From positions 63,787,501 through 63,851,500 of the forward strand of contig NC_133544.1 of the NCBI RefSeq assembly GCF_048773025.1: a DNA stretch of 64,000 bases, given 5' to 3'. Positions 1 to 11,065 of the stretch are shown here, piece after piece. The stretch is from Camelus bactrianus (taxonomy: Eukaryota > Chordata > Mammalia > Artiodactyla > Camelidae). The translations under genes were made by a program, and so were the position numbers. Numbering within the stretch: position 1 is the stretch's first letter; each line of letters starts with the position of its first letter. The notes beneath the pieces were generated by a model that did no database searches, was not told where the DNA came from, and was given only the letters and a program-made list of their open reading frames with translations.

Positions 1-122
1 GCCCCCAGGTATGATGAAGAGGATAGAAAGTCTGCAGGACTCCTCAGCTCCCATCCCTGCCCCCTCAACTATACTGCAGCTGCTCAATCCTGCAGATTCC
101 CTGTGGGGCAGCCCCAACTCAC

Positions 123-174
123 AGCAAACCTGGGCACACAGAAGCCCCAGCACAGCGCCCACCAGCCTCTTCAT
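123..174 (-). CDS. TRAV22: TRAV22 leader exon, unit A (V exon off-window)
   Basis: This is the first exon of a T-cell receptor alpha V gene. On the minus strand the ATG at 174-172 opens MKRLVGAVLGLLCAQVC and the exon stops at a GTGAGT splice donor just below 123. The peptide matches what I recall of the human TRAV22 leader, and the same exon at 35445-35496 belongs to a complete TRAV22. The V exon should follow at lower coordinates, before base 1, so coding status cannot be judged. Sequence upstream (175-480) is homologous to that of the second TRAV22 but more diverged than most of the duplication. Its CCAAT-like box reads CCAGTCAG instead of CCAATCAG. Confidence 0.9.
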
Positions 175-981
175 GACGCCTCGCCTTCTTGCTGGGATGT
201 TTTCAGCGTATGATACATAACTCCACTCCTGGGTGGTGAGTGTCATGACTTGTTCTGGAACTGTTCCTGCTTCTGCAACCAGTCAGCTCACCCAGTGAAC
301 TGAGCTCAGGGGACGCTCTGTGACAGGAAGCCCCACACTCTCCCATCAAGTGAACTGAGAAAGGGCTGGAAAGGGGTAGATAGACAGTGAGAGGAAAAGG
401 GTGACTTTCTGTGCTTTAGACACAATGTTGAACCTGGGAAATGAAATTTCAGATTTGCCCCTGATATAAAAAAAATCTTTGGTAATAAAAGTGAAAAAAT
501 CAACAAAGTCTAATAACTAGTCTTTGAAATTTTCCTTCTTTTGTTTTGTTTATATGAGTCTCTGTTTGATCCAGGAGTCTCTTCTGAGAGATATGGATAA
601 AAATAATAACAATAAAGATATATCCTTTACAATCATAAAATCCTAGTGCTTGAATCAGAGAATAAAACAGAGCTATTAATTGAAAAGAGTATTCAGCAGG
701 AAGCCGATGTCTTCTTATGTGCTGGCAAGGACTTAGTTTTTCCTCACACACAATTATTCTCCCCTCTTTACTGTTACTAGCTCTCAATTGTGCTTCAAAA
801 TTTCTCAAGTCTTTCATTGAAAAGCAAAACTCAACTGAGTAAATATGAAGATGTAACTGATTTATTAGGCAATTCATTAATCGGGCAGCTTCCCATCTCA
901 TCCATCAGCTAGAAGGGTGCTCTGGGGGCTACAAGGTAGAAGGTTTTTACAGGAAGAAGGATGCTGCACAAGATCTGTTAG
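175..981. other. TRAV22 unit A upstream region, then unassigned sequence
   Basis: The first ~300 bases align by eye with the upstream region of the unit B TRAV22 (35497-35760) and contain the CCAAT-like box at 279-286. From about 480 to 981 the similarity to unit B becomes weak and I recognise no gene. The stretch 840-981 reads like an old repeat, but I cannot name it. Confidence 0.5.
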
Positions 982-1401
982 TGTTACGGAAATGACAGGC
1001 AAGCCAAGAAACAAGCACCACTCGGAGGGTTGGAGTACTCAGATGTATTATGCCAGCGGGCTCAGAGGGGCTTCTGCTCTGAAGCTCTGAGCACCTCCAA
1101 GACGTGCGCATGAGGTTTTATAGGGTTAAGTACAAGCTTGGGGTATTTGGCCAATAACCATGGAACAGCTTTAGCAGCATCATTATCACAAAAGTGGAGG
1201 CAGGGAGGCAGCAAACCAACATTCCAAAGCCAGATATGTCTCTTAGAAAATCCAGCTGGCTAGCAAAAAACATGAACAGGGAATCAGCCAACCAACACTA
1301 ATTAACTTAAATTTACGAGTTAGTCCAGCAGAACTCAGATCACTATTCCGACACTTAGATTTGTGAGTTATCTTGTTAGCCCAGCCCGCTATTCCTTCAC
1401 A
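982..1401 (+). mobile_element. solo LTR, unit A
   Basis: A 420-bp segment starting TGTTACGG and ending CTTCACA, with the TG...CA ends of a retroviral LTR. It is the same family as the segment at 41322-41753. No internal retroviral sequence is attached on either side. The flanks are ttag on the left and gtag on the right, so a clean target-site duplication is not evident. The sequence to the right continues in register with unit B at 39587, whereas the sequence to the left does not, which places this LTR at a rearrangement junction. The orientation is assumed. Confidence 0.75.
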
Positions 1402-1755
1402 GTAGAAGATGCAAAATGTACCTTTTCACCCACAGTTTAAGTGTAACTGTTTACACCACATGGAGGGCAAGTTGTCGCTCTCTCCAAAATTTTTAAACGC
1501 ACCTTTTTTTTGACATATCAATTGTAGTTTTAGAAATCTTATTAAAATTTCCACGTATATACAAAATTGAATCTACAAAGATGTGTAAGACAACTTTATG
1601 GAAGCAAAGAAATAGAAACAAATATTCATTAATAGGAAAGTAATTAATTTAACGACGGAATGTTTCAAAGTGCTAAATAGGCATCAAAGAGCATGAAGTG
1701 GACCTCTGTGCTGTTTTCAACTGTAGAACTATTTCCAGGACACCATTAAATGAAA
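1402..1755 (+). repeat. old LINE-1-like 3' region split by the ERV fossil (left part)
   Basis: AT-rich sequence homologous to 39587-39943. With 4243-4560 it looks like one old LINE-1-type 3' region interrupted by the retroviral fossil. Its last 31 bases (1725-1755) are repeated at 4212-4242. Confidence 0.4.
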
Positions 1756-4211
1756 ATAAGGTGATTCTTCCCTTATAAAGGGAAACTCCCTCGCAGCCAA
1801 GGCTGCCAAACTTGCAGCCAGAGAACAACCGGCCTTACAAGCTGCAGCTCTGCTACCTGAGGACCAGCCTATCCCAACGGCACTGTCCTCTACACCTGAA
1901 GGGGTTGAATGGGCTAAACACAGGAGAAGAATCTCTCGGGGTGGCTGAGAAAAGATAATAAGCTCCTCATTCCTGGGGACAAACAATGGAAAATAATTAA
2001 GCATCTTCACGAGTCCACCCACCTAGGGCAGGACTCCATGCTCAGACTAATTTCTCAAGTGTTCATAGGCAAAGCACTGTCCTAAACTAAGGAAGTCACT
2101 AGGTCCTGTGAACTTTGTGCCCACAATGACCCAGGGAGTCACCCTATACCCCTACCCCTACTCTGGCCCCCACAACATCGGGGAACTTCTCCAGGGAAAG
2201 ATTGGCAAATGGACTTTACCCAGATGCCCCCTTGTAAGGCATGGAAATACCTGCTGGGATTCATAGACTCCTTTACAGGTTGGGGAGAAGCTTTCCCCAC
2301 CAGAATGCACAAAGCAACAGAAGTGTCAAAATTTCTGCTCAAAGAAATAATCCCAAGGTTTGCACTGCCAAAAAGCTTACAGAGTGATGAGGGACCCTCC
2401 TTCACTGCCAAGGTGACTCAACAGTTTTCCTCCGCTCTGGGTATTAACTATCACCTCCACCCTTCCTGGAGGCCCCAATCCTCAGGTAAGGTAGAAAAAG
2501 CAAATCACATTCTAAAAAGAACACTTGCTAAGCTGTGCCAGGAGGCTTCAGAAACCTGGGTCCCCCTCCTGCCTGTGGCCCTTCTAAGAACAAGACCGGC
2601 CCCTGAGGGAATTTTAAACCTTAGCCCATTTGAAAGGATGTCTGGGAGGCCCATTTTAACTGCAGATTTCCTGTTTGATGAGGAGACCCACAAACCAGTC
2701 TCCCCCATTGTTAGCTTGAGCCAAGTTCAAAGTGCCCTCCAGGAATATGGAAACAAAGTGCTGCCCTTTCCAGCAGAGAAAGAAGTCACGGTCCCCATCC
2801 AGCCAGGGGACCTTGTCTTACTAAAAACTTGGAAGCAAGGGTCCCCTGAAGACCAGCTGCAACCAACATGGGAGGGACCATACCACGTCTTACTAAGCAC
2901 CCCAACTGCTGTTAAGCTGCCAGGAATTGCTGGTTGGGTGCGTCTGTCCAGAATAAAACCTGTAATTTATAAGCCCCAACAGGAACCAGAAAAACCTACA
3001 ATGCAAAGCAATACAAGACCTCAGGTACCTGTTTAAAAAAAACAACACCATGTAGTGATGATTACAACAGTTCATAATTGCTTAAATATATCCAAATAAA
3101 GCTCCTAAAATAAGTATTTTAATATACAGAGAGAAAGATGTATGTTTTCAGTAAAAGAGTTTCATAACATACAAACATTTCATGCATAATCAGGATTTTA
3201 AATATTTAACAAAGTCTAAAAGTTTTGTAGCTCCAGCTAACTTTGAGATGCTTTAAAGGAAACCTGGGGCATCTTAGAAATCAAGTTAACTTGGATTCTT
3301 TTTTAATACATTAAGTTAAATATAATCAGTCATAATATCTAGTGATCACAAACAAGTCTCTTTATCGATTACAGATGTTTAACCATGCCTTTTAAGTCTT
3401 TTTGTCATTATAGACTGTCAGACTGCTGTTACAAAGGTGTTTCATCTTTAAGAAAATTCATCAGAAGTCCAAGGAAACAGTGGGTTGCAGCAGCCCCACA
3501 TCAGATGATGGCCACGTGAAGATCACAGCCCAAACCCTCAGCCCTTGGATGCAAAAACAGGCTGTCCTGCCCCTGGGGCCCCTACATTAGACATTCAGAG
3601 AGTTTTACTCCCTGATAGGCAGGGTCATCACCCCTACTCAGCCTGGAAGCTGCTTTAGAAGATGGACATTCGCCCCTCTGCAACCCCATAAGATTATGGG
3701 AGTAAAATCTCTTAGAGGGGAATGAGACAGGAAGGGGGCAGGGCACAGCCATTCAAGGAATCACACAGCAATTAACACCAAAATGGTGAAAGATTCAGCC
3801 CCCAGGAGGCCTTGAGGCTCAAGATGATGGGACATTTAACTTCTAGCAGATCTTGAGCTTCATTATACGCCCATTGTAATATAAGCATGGTGAATGTCAT
3901 GCCCACAGGCCCACGGCAGTCCCAAGGCTAGCCAGGAAAGGTCAGAGTGGGAAATGGCCAACTCCCTGGGAATCCCAGCCCCTTCCCCAGGCCACTTAGC
4001 CTGGTCCTGCCACTTATTAGCATATGAAGCCACCAAGCCCATGAAAACTGGCAACATGGTGCCTTGTGGCCTCCTGTCTCTCTCCCTCTTCTGTCTATGG
4101 AATGTGTACCTACTTTTAATCTGAGTACCCAATCCCCACACCTAGTGGCCTTTCCCTTGTTTTTGAATATATCTCTGAATAAATCTAACTTTACTCAAAA
4201 AAGAAAAGAAA
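1756..4211 (+). mobile_element. class I ERV fossil (pol tail + 3' LTR + poly(A)), unit A
   Basis: A broken fragment of a gammaretrovirus-like (ERV1) element, starting within pol (RNase H/integrase linker) and containing integrase. Recognisable integrase stretches include DFTQMPP, QSDEGPSF and WRPQSSGK. An AT-rich stretch without recognisable env follows, then a purine tract and the 3' LTR (3723 to ~4197). The LTR ends at an A-rich tail shortly after an AATAAA at 4178. Direct repeats of 31 bp (1725-1755 and 4212-4242, 28/31 identical) flank the element. A body cut short at its 5' end, a poly(A) tail and long direct repeats suggest LINE-1-mediated insertion of a retroviral transcript, not integration by its own integrase. 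The same insertion is in unit B, so it predates the duplication. Confidence 0.85.
3723..4197 (+). mobile_element. 3' LTR (U3-R part) of the ERV fossil, unit A
   Basis: Begins TGAGACAGG directly after a purine-rich tract (agaggggaa) typical of a retroviral polypurine primer site. It contains AATAAA at 4178-4183 and gives way to an A-rich tail at about 4197. That is consistent with the LTR ending at the RNA cleavage site and lacking U5. It is a different family from the solo LTR at 982-1401. Confidence 0.7.
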
Positions 4212-4242
4212 AGAAATATTTCCAGGACACTGTTAAATGAAA

Positions 4243-5101
4243 TTCAAAAGACAAGCTGTAGAAATTAAAATAAATCCAATTTACATGGCAAACTGTGTAC
4301 ATATACATGTGTGGGTAAATGTGTATGTAGTTGCATAAGATGATATGGAAAGATACATGTAATGGAAGCAAAACAGGCTTGCATGATACACCTTAAACTA
4401 TAAGAATTGGTTTTCGCAAAAAAGGACAGTGGGAACTAGAGGGGAATGACAGAGATAAAGTCCTGGGCTTTTTTGAGGAGATGGATCTGTGTGTTACTTG
4501 GGAAGATCCAAAAATTATGAAAACTCTTTGTAGAGGCAGGGCTTCTAGGCAAATTTAAAAATTGATATTCACTTACTCTTTGTTTCTTTCCGAAAGACTT
4601 CTTCATCACAAGCATGCATGTTCCTGAGTAACAATAAGAAACTTTTCAACTTTTTCTCAGAGAAAGACTGCTTTATCACTGGCAAGCAGAACAACTGTAA
4701 TAATGTGCATTTAAGAACATGGACTTGCCCTGGGTCCGAATGAAACACGCCTTTGGGACAAGTTGGATTATTTGTATTTTCCCCACCTTTTATGTAGGGA
4801 CAAACACACTGAAACCAACATTCTATTGACATGAGAAGGAGCCATGGCAAATTATTGGTGCCTCTTCACTTTGTTGCTATATTAAAATTATGGTTTGTAG
4901 ACTCCTCACAATTGATATCAGCTACATCAACCAGTGAAGCTCTTATTCTTTGTCCTCTTTCTCTTCTGTTCTTTATCCATATTGTCACTCTTTCCTTCCC
5001 CTCACTTTCCCTCTGACTGCTCTCTGAGTCTCCTTCTAGGTGGCTCTAGATTTGCTCTCAGTGGCTGCAGCCTCCCCGTCCCTCCCCTCCTTGCCACCAG
5101 G
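4243..5101 (+). other. TRAV26 unit A 3' flank with old LINE-1-like remnant
   Basis: Bases 4243-4560 continue the old LINE-1-like sequence interrupted by the ERV fossil. From 4560 to the RSS at 5102 the sequence matches unit B (43215-43748) and contains a pyrimidine-rich stretch near 4930-5040. No gene is visible. Confidence 0.4.
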
Positions 5102-5140
5102 GAGATACTGCACAGGTGCAGCCCCGTCCGTCCCGCTGTG
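5102..5140 (-). other. TRAV26 unit A RSS (degenerate)
   Basis: On the coding strand the heptamer CACAGCG (5140-5134) directly follows the V exon. It departs from consensus CACAGTG at position 6. The nine bases at the 23-bp spacing (5110-5102, CAGTATCTC) do not resemble ACAAAAACC. Confidence 0.6.
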
Positions 5141-5909
5141 CCTCTGTCAGGGCGCAGTAGTACACAGCGCTGTCTCTCAGGGCGACCCAGGGCAGGACCA
5201 AGGTGCTGGACTTTCTGTCTGTCGCTGTGGTCAGAGAGGCCATGTTGTTGGTCACAGTGTCCTGTAAGCCATGAATGATATACTGTGGACTCTGATTAGG
5301 ATTTTGCCAATACCAGTGTATATAGTCATTTAAACCGATGGTAGAGTGGTTGCAAGGCAGGGTTACATCTTCTCCTTCAGTAAAATCCTTGGATTTGGGC
5401 TGCTCAATCGCAGCCTCAATCACAGTCCCTAAGGGGTCAAGAAAATAAAATTAGCTCCTGAGCACAAATCAGTGTAATTCTCCAGATCAAGGACACAACA
5501 TTCCCACATTCTCTGAGCCTGCCCCCTACTCCAGTGTTTTAATTTCTGTCCTGCAAAAATATCATTGCTGCTCCTTATAGAGACCAAACATACATAACAA
5601 GATCAGAGATTCCAGAGGCTGTAATCCATGGATTCTTTGCTCAATAAACCCAGAGATTTCTTACAACCTGGGAACTGCTAGGAGATCTTTGGGGTCATGA
5701 CTGATTTAATCTGTCATGTAGAAGTTCATGCTCCCCTACAAAACCCAGAGATCAGTCCTCAGTCCCATCCCCAGCATGCTGAACAGAGCACAGGGCGAGG
5801 AGTGCAGAGCAAATAACCTTTGTGGCCCCTTGGCCTCAAGGTCACCCCTTGTGGACACAGAGCACTTACCCCAGGTCAGAAGCACAGCTACTCCAGTCAC
5901 CAGCCTCAT
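5141..5909 (-). CDS. TRAV26: TRAV26-family V gene, unit A
   Basis: A T-cell receptor alpha-chain variable gene whose product, after joining to a J segment, forms the V domain of the receptor on T cells. The leader exon (5909-5870, MRLVTGVAVLLTWG) ends at a GTAAGT donor. A 441-bp intron precedes the V exon (5428-5141). The V domain shows the first cysteine (TLPCNHSTI), the core tryptophan (DYIHWYWQ), the DRKSSTLVL strand and AVYYCALTE with the second cysteine. NHSTI, DYIHWY and IIHGL are the signature of human TRAV26. The exon is open throughout and splice phases agree. The weak point is the RSS, with a one-base heptamer deviation and no clear nonamer. Next upstream gene is TRAV25 (9456-10042); downstream is TRAV22. 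Confidence 0.92.
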
Positions 5910-7880
5910 ACTTCAAGGACAAGCTGGGATCAGGAGCCCGGAGCTTGTGTCTGATCTTAGGCTTAAAGAGGTTCCAGGGAACAGAAGCGACAGCTGCTCA
6001 TAGACACTTACAAGGAGTGGAGCCACCACTGTGCTGTTGCCAGGACTTGTCAGCCAGTGAGGGAGGAGTTCCTTGTCTAGGTCTTCCTCCCCTGCTCTAG
6101 TCGTGTCCCCAAAAGAAGGAGGGAATATCAGACACCCCCAGGTCACAGGCTGCCCACTGTCATCATTTGAGAAGTTTGAAGTCAGGCTCTGGATAAGGAG
6201 CACCATCACAACGACATGTCTGTCCACAAGCAGTGTTTCATAATCTCTTCCTTAAAGAAACTGGCTGATGCTCCATGAAGCTCCTGCAGAACATTGTTAA
6301 ACCCAAGAAGACTGCACTGTGTTCTATGTTGGAAGGAGGTGAAATTTCCATCCACATTCTGGAAAATGTGTGTGAGGTTCACAAGTAGGCAGTGATGTGC
6401 TCAGGGGGACAGGAAAAATTAGTATCATTGAGAGTAATTCTAAATGTCCAGGAGCTCAGAGTTCTTCTAATGGTCCTTGGTATCATGCATCTATCACCAT
6501 CGAGGTCGATATGTCTCAATGCATCTGTTGTGACATAGTAACTGATGCCATGCATAGTGTGCCCCTTGTCCTCATGAAACAGTGGTCGTTAATCCTTATG
6601 TCCTCTACGCCCATGCTTTTAAGTGCTGTGCCCCAAGAATGCTGAGGCAGAGGGAAAAGAGTGAAGGGAAAGCAGCAAGATGGCAGTGGGGGGTAGGTGT
6701 GGTAGAAAAAGTTAGGAGAGGAAAGAAAAACGATATATGGAATAGAGATGATGAGAGATCATCATGGAAGGGAAACAGGGAAAACGCTGTTTGGAGGGGT
6801 ACGTGGAAAAGGCTTAGGTAAGGGCCCCAGAATCTTTGACTAAACATACTCAACAAGGGATAATATAGTACAAGTTGTCTAAAAAAGAAGAAAGTGTGTC
6901 GTTTTTCCTTTTTCTGTGGAACACCAATCTAAAACATAATCTTTCCTTCCCTTCTCCCTGAAGGAGGTTTCCAGATGAAGCAGCCCCCTCTTGTGACTGA
7001 ATAGATGAACTGCAGCGCTAAACCCAGGCCAAGTCAGCCAGCCATGTTTTGAACCCTCAGGTTTGGGAGTAAAACAATAAAAAGGAATTCGCTGTAATAC
7101 CTCCTTACTCATTTTTGTTTCTTTGCCCTATAACACTTCACAGAGGGTTTTAATTATTTTTATTGCTTTATGTCAGTAATACCCCCATTATGCTTGGTTG
7201 CTGGCTGCTCTTTGATTTTCCTTTCTGTCTAAGCTTCCCGTGTTTAAGACAGTGAGTGTTTATAAGAGAGGCTGGCACAGCTGAAGCCCTCAAGAGGGAC
7301 CTGCTCTGTGGAAATTCACACACAAATACACACACACGTCAACAAGCGCTACTACTGAAAATATAAGGATAAATAAAACTGAAATTATTTAAAGTAGGTA
7401 GGAATGCATTATTTTCTTATATTAGCAAAAGGCATTGGAAAATTAACAGTAACTTTTTTGTTTGTTAGTTTCTTTGCCTTTAATTTTTAGAACCTGTTAG
7501 AAACCATACAAAGTGGCATTTTGAATAATGTAGAACAACAAAAACTACTGTGTGACTGTGGAGAATCTAAAAATAAGCTCTTCTAGTCTACTGGCTCACT
7601 TCAGAGTTTTTTAATTTTAGAGGATCTTATCTCTCAGACAGCATGAGGGGAGGTTCTCTTTCTTTGCTTGATGAAAACCAAAATAATGTACTTGACTTTC
7701 TTCCAGAAAATCAAGAGAATTTGATAAAAGGCTAACACTTCTGTGTGATAAATATGCTGATCAAACAGAAGATAAAATCCTGAGTTTAATAAAGTGTATC
7801 AATGAAAATACCAGAAGTCAGTGTTATTAACTACAGGGTCACGATGATGATATGTAGACTATCCCCCTGTTTTTCACTGT
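5910..7880. other. TRAV26 unit A upstream/intergenic sequence
   Basis: Homologous to unit B from 44538 onwards. The first few hundred bases presumably hold the TRAV26 promoter; no CCAAT box like that of TRAV22, 24 and 25 is seen. I recognise no other gene and no confidently named repeat. Confidence 0.4.
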
Positions 7881-8600
7881 TGTACTGTCGGGCCTGGGTC
7901 AAACCAGGAAAAGGAAATAACATGAATTAAGTTTCAACATGGAGAAGTTACACCCTGTTTTTTCATGGGTGATACATTTGTGTAGGCAGGAAATACAGAA
8001 GTATCCATGAAAAAACTGTAAGAACTAGAACTAACAGGTGCGTTAACAAGGCCATTAAACCCCCAAATCAATTTCATTTCTAGATTCCAGCCAAAAGCAT
8101 TAGAAAAAGGAATTAAAATGTCATTTATCAAATACTGTGAACTAATTTAATACAAGGTATGCAGGTACTCTACAAAAATTTTTTATTATACAAAAATTAA
8201 GAAAAGAAATTAGAGAAGGCCTGCATAAAGAGAATATCAGATGAATCTAAAGACTCCATATATTAAGATGTCAGTTGTCCCAAATGGATCCACAAATTCA
8301 ACACAATCTCAATCAAATCACTACTAAGCTATTGTGGTAGAAGCTCATTCTATACTTAATGTGGAAGTGCAAAGACCTAGAATAAACCTTGAATAAGAAA
8401 AAGGAAGTTTGACTTGCATTTCCAGATTTCAAAACATACATGAAGTCCCAGTAATTAAGACAGAATGTTCTGTTGGCATGAGGATAAAATAAAGACACCA
8501 ATAAACAGAATCAAAATCAAAAATAGGTCCAAATACATATTCTATCAATTGATTTTCTCCAAAGATGCCTACGCAGTTCCATGGGGAATAAGGAATTGAT
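7880..8600 (+). repeat. LINE-1 ORF2 remnant, plus sense
   Basis: The sequence resembles the LINE-1 ORF2 3' portion in sense orientation (wording like ccagatttcaaaacatacatgaa and agtcccagtaattaagacag). It is heavily decayed. The unit B counterpart is about 47590-48060. Confidence 0.55.
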
Positions 8601-8639
8601 AGAGTAACAGCTAGTGCAAATAGCTGCTTGTGTGTTTTT

Positions 8640-9330
8640 AAGTACCCGTGTTTGTAGTTGTCTTTACATTTACTTGCTTTATTGCACTGGCTACAATGTC
8701 TAGCAGGATGCGGAAGGAGAGTGGCGAGAGTGTGGATATTCTTGATTTGTTCCCAGTATTAGAGAAAAGTACATAGTCTTTTACCAGTAGACATACTATT
8801 AGCTGTTGAGGAAATTCCCCACTATTCCTAAGTTTCTCAGAGTTTTCACCATGGTGACCGTTGAGTGTTGGCAAATGCTTTTTATGTATAGATTAATGTG
8901 ATCATATGACTCCCTTTTTTACACTGTTAATATGGTGACTTCTATCAATTGATTTTCAAACATTGAAGAAAGCTTTACATCCTTGAAAGAAAATGCATTT
9001 GTGCTTGGTATATTTGTCTTTTTATCTATTGATGAATTCTACTTGCTAATATTTTGTTAACAAACTTTCTTTCTAGATTAATGAAGGATAGTTCTCTGCA
9101 GTTTTTTGGGGTTTTTTTTTGTTTGTTTGTTTGTTTTTTGGTGTGGTCTTTATCTGATTTTGCTACCATAGTAACACTAGCTTCGCAAAATTCATGAGGA
9201 TTTACTATTTTCTTACTACTTTCTGGAAGAAATTGTGTAGAATTTGTGGTAATTTTTCCTTAATCTTTGATAGAATTCCCCAATAACACCATATGAGCCT
9301 GGGGAATTTTTTTTTAGTTAAAAATTCATT
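8640..9330 (-). repeat. LINE-1 ORF2 remnant, minus sense
   Basis: Reverse-orientation LINE-1 ORF2 text (tttatctattgatgaattct, agattaatgtgatcatatga). It abuts the 3' flank of TRAV25. The unit B counterpart, about 48150-49090, is roughly 290 bp longer at its left end. It contains a small TTTG run near 9115-9140. Confidence 0.6.
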
Positions 9331-9416
9331 TCTTCATAGACATTGTGACTTCAGCTTTCTCTGGCTCCTGCCATGAATACAGCTGAGAAGGAGCTGCTCC
9401 TGGAGCCCCACAGCGA

Positions 9417-9455
9417 GGTTTGGGGACAGGCAGCAGGTGCTTTGAGAGCGCTGTG
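9417..9455 (-). other. TRAV25 unit A RSS (heptamer CACAGCG)
   Basis: Heptamer CACAGCG (9455-9449) follows the V exon. After 23 bp comes CCCCAAACC (9425-9417), matching 6 of 9 nonamer positions. The unit B copy has the opposite pattern: consensus heptamer and poor nonamer. Confidence 0.7.
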
Positions 9456-10042
9456 CCCCTGCACAGAAGTAGGTTCCCACATCTGCAGTCTGGGCGGCCG
9501 GGATGTGCAGGAAGCTGTCCTTTCTGGTCTCTCCAAACCGAGCTGTCAGTCTCCCCTGCCTCGTCACGTCTCCACTCTTAGTTAATGTCATCAAGAAGAC
9601 TGGACGTCCCCCAGGCTGCTGCTTATACCACTGTAAGCTGGTTAAAGAGCTGGAGGTATTGCAGTATGTGGTGAAGTTCTCTCCCTCTTGTAGGGGCACG
9701 AATTCAGGAATTTGCTTTAACTGTTGTCCATTCACTTCTGTTCAGAAAAACAGTGGGAGGCATCAGGGTCTGATTAGATGTGTATTCTCTCAGCTACAAT
9801 GGTCTCTCTCACTCTTCGGTGTATTTTCTTCTTCTTTCCATTTCTCCCTCCCAAACTACATCTTCTTCCTTTTAGTTTTTGTGTTTTTCTCAACATCTTA
9901 TCTCTCAATGAGAAAATCTCATTCCTGCAGTTGCCTACAGATAATAACCCACTCTGCTGAATTCTCTGGGAGCAACCAGGGGAATCCCAAACTCACGTGC
10001 TCTTTGCATCCATAAGATCAGAATCGTTGTTATGAGAAACAT
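9456..10042 (-). CDS. TRAV25: TRAV25-family V gene, unit A
   Basis: T-cell receptor alpha-chain V gene. The leader exon (10042-9997) reads MFLITTILILWMQRA and ends at a GTGAGT donor. The 259-bp intron ends at an AG acceptor and the V exon (9737-9456) starts VNGQQLKQIPEF. The V domain has TTYCNTSS (first cysteine), SLQWYKQQPGG (core tryptophan), the RFGETRKDSF strand and DVGTYFCAG (second cysteine), closely like human TRAV25. The frame is open with no disabling change. An inverted CCAAT box lies 135 bp upstream of the ATG (10177-10184). The RSS heptamer deviates at one position, which may lower recombination efficiency. LINE-1 remnants abut its 3' side. Confidence 0.93.
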
Positions 10043-10176
10043 CTTCCCCCTTCTTCCTCTTCAGAAACAGTTGCTGAATCTGACCAAACCTGATGGGTTT
10101 CCCTGGTACAAGATTCTTCCAAACCCTGCCACTGCCTTTTGGAAAGTAGGGGAAAGGAGGGACTGCAGTTTGAGAG

Positions 10177-10184
10177 CCAATCAG
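10177..10184 (-). promoter_or_regulatory. inverted CCAAT box, TRAV25 unit A
   Basis: CCAATCAG on the plus strand (CTGATTGG on the coding strand), 135 bp upstream of the TRAV25 ATG. The same motif occurs at a similar distance in unit B TRAV25, both TRAV24 copies and the unit B TRAV22. Confidence 0.55.
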
Positions 10185-10780
10185 ACCTACCATATTTCAC
10201 TCACCTATTTTCAGAAGGGGCTGGGTGTCTGTGTTTGCAGATGCTGCCCCCCTGTGACTAGATCAGAAATTGCTGATTTTCTAACCAATTCCTTACAGAA
10301 TGCTTTCTAATTCATGTGGTATATAGGTTTCTCAAGGCTTGAAAAGAGTCTACACATACTGATATTGTTTAGGGAGGAATGACTTGCCTTTAAAAATGGA
10401 CTCTGTCATTTAAAACTAGGGCATCAGGAGGAAATAATACGTTTCCTTTGTCGTGTCCAGCTTCATCAGACTCACGTCGTGTGTGTCTCTGCATGTGCTA
10501 GTGGAGCATATTAGGTCACAGACATTTAAATAAATGTGGGAAAGACTCCTGATTTATGGTTAGACAAACTGTGATTTCAAAATGGAAGATACAAATTACT
10601 TATTTCTCTGCTGTCATACAGGTTATCAAGGTTTGTAAATTATCCAATTTAGAGTTCATCTTCACTGTTTCACTGTTACCTTTCCACATACCAGGGACTT
10701 AAAACATCAATGTGATTTGACAAAAAGGAACCAAATAAGATGCGCAGTTTCCCAGAGAGACCATGAAGAGAGACCCGTGC
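10185..10780. other. TRAV25 unit A distal upstream sequence
   Basis: Homologous to unit B 49956-50560. No gene or named repeat recognised. Confidence 0.35.
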
Positions 10781-11065
10781 GGGGGCCATGGTCATTCTGA
10801 GGACGCCTGGAGTGGGAGCTGAGCCCGGCCCTGTCTGTTCCAGCTGAGCCCCGGCTTCCAGGCGCTCGCACTGAGACTGCAGACATAAGTGAGCAGTTTG
10901 AGGTGTTAAAGTGCAGCCAAGCCCCCAGGTGTGAGCTGGAGCCGAGGTGTCATGAGGAAATAAAATGGTGGCTGTTGCAAGTCGCTGAGGTTTGGGGTGA
11001 TTTTTATGCAGCAAAACACAACTGCACTGAGGTCCTGTGGAGCAGAGTCCTGGGGAGGACTTGTG
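10780..11065 (+). mobile_element. MaLR (MLT1-type) LTR fossil, unit A
   Basis: The right-hand part (aataaaatggtggctgttgc, then ggtttggggtgatttttatg) resembles the 3' end of MLT1-class LTRs. The left boundary is uncertain. It is old and broken. Counterpart at about 50560-50845, so it is older than the duplication. Confidence 0.5.

Noticed and set aside
2209-3036. A 275-codon open frame with integrase motifs, as a possible host gene
   Set aside because: It is the pol tail of a class I ERV fossil that lies between an LTR, a poly(A) tract and direct repeats, and has a decayed counterpart in unit B. Nothing indicates host use.
5093-5110. ccaccagggagatac as a CTCF site next to the TRAV26 RSS
   Set aside because: Only the left half of the core fits; the GGC part is missing.
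4934-5278. Plus-strand frame starting MKLLFFVLFLFC, repeated at 43581-43925, resembling a signal peptide
   Set aside because: It runs antisense through the TRAV26 3' flank and V exon. Its conservation follows from the duplication and from constraint on TRAV26.
9373-9585. Plus-strand open frames opposite TRAV25, and similar ones opposite TRAV24, TRDV1 and TRAV22
   Set aside because: Antisense shadows of the V exons, without independent start context or family motifs.
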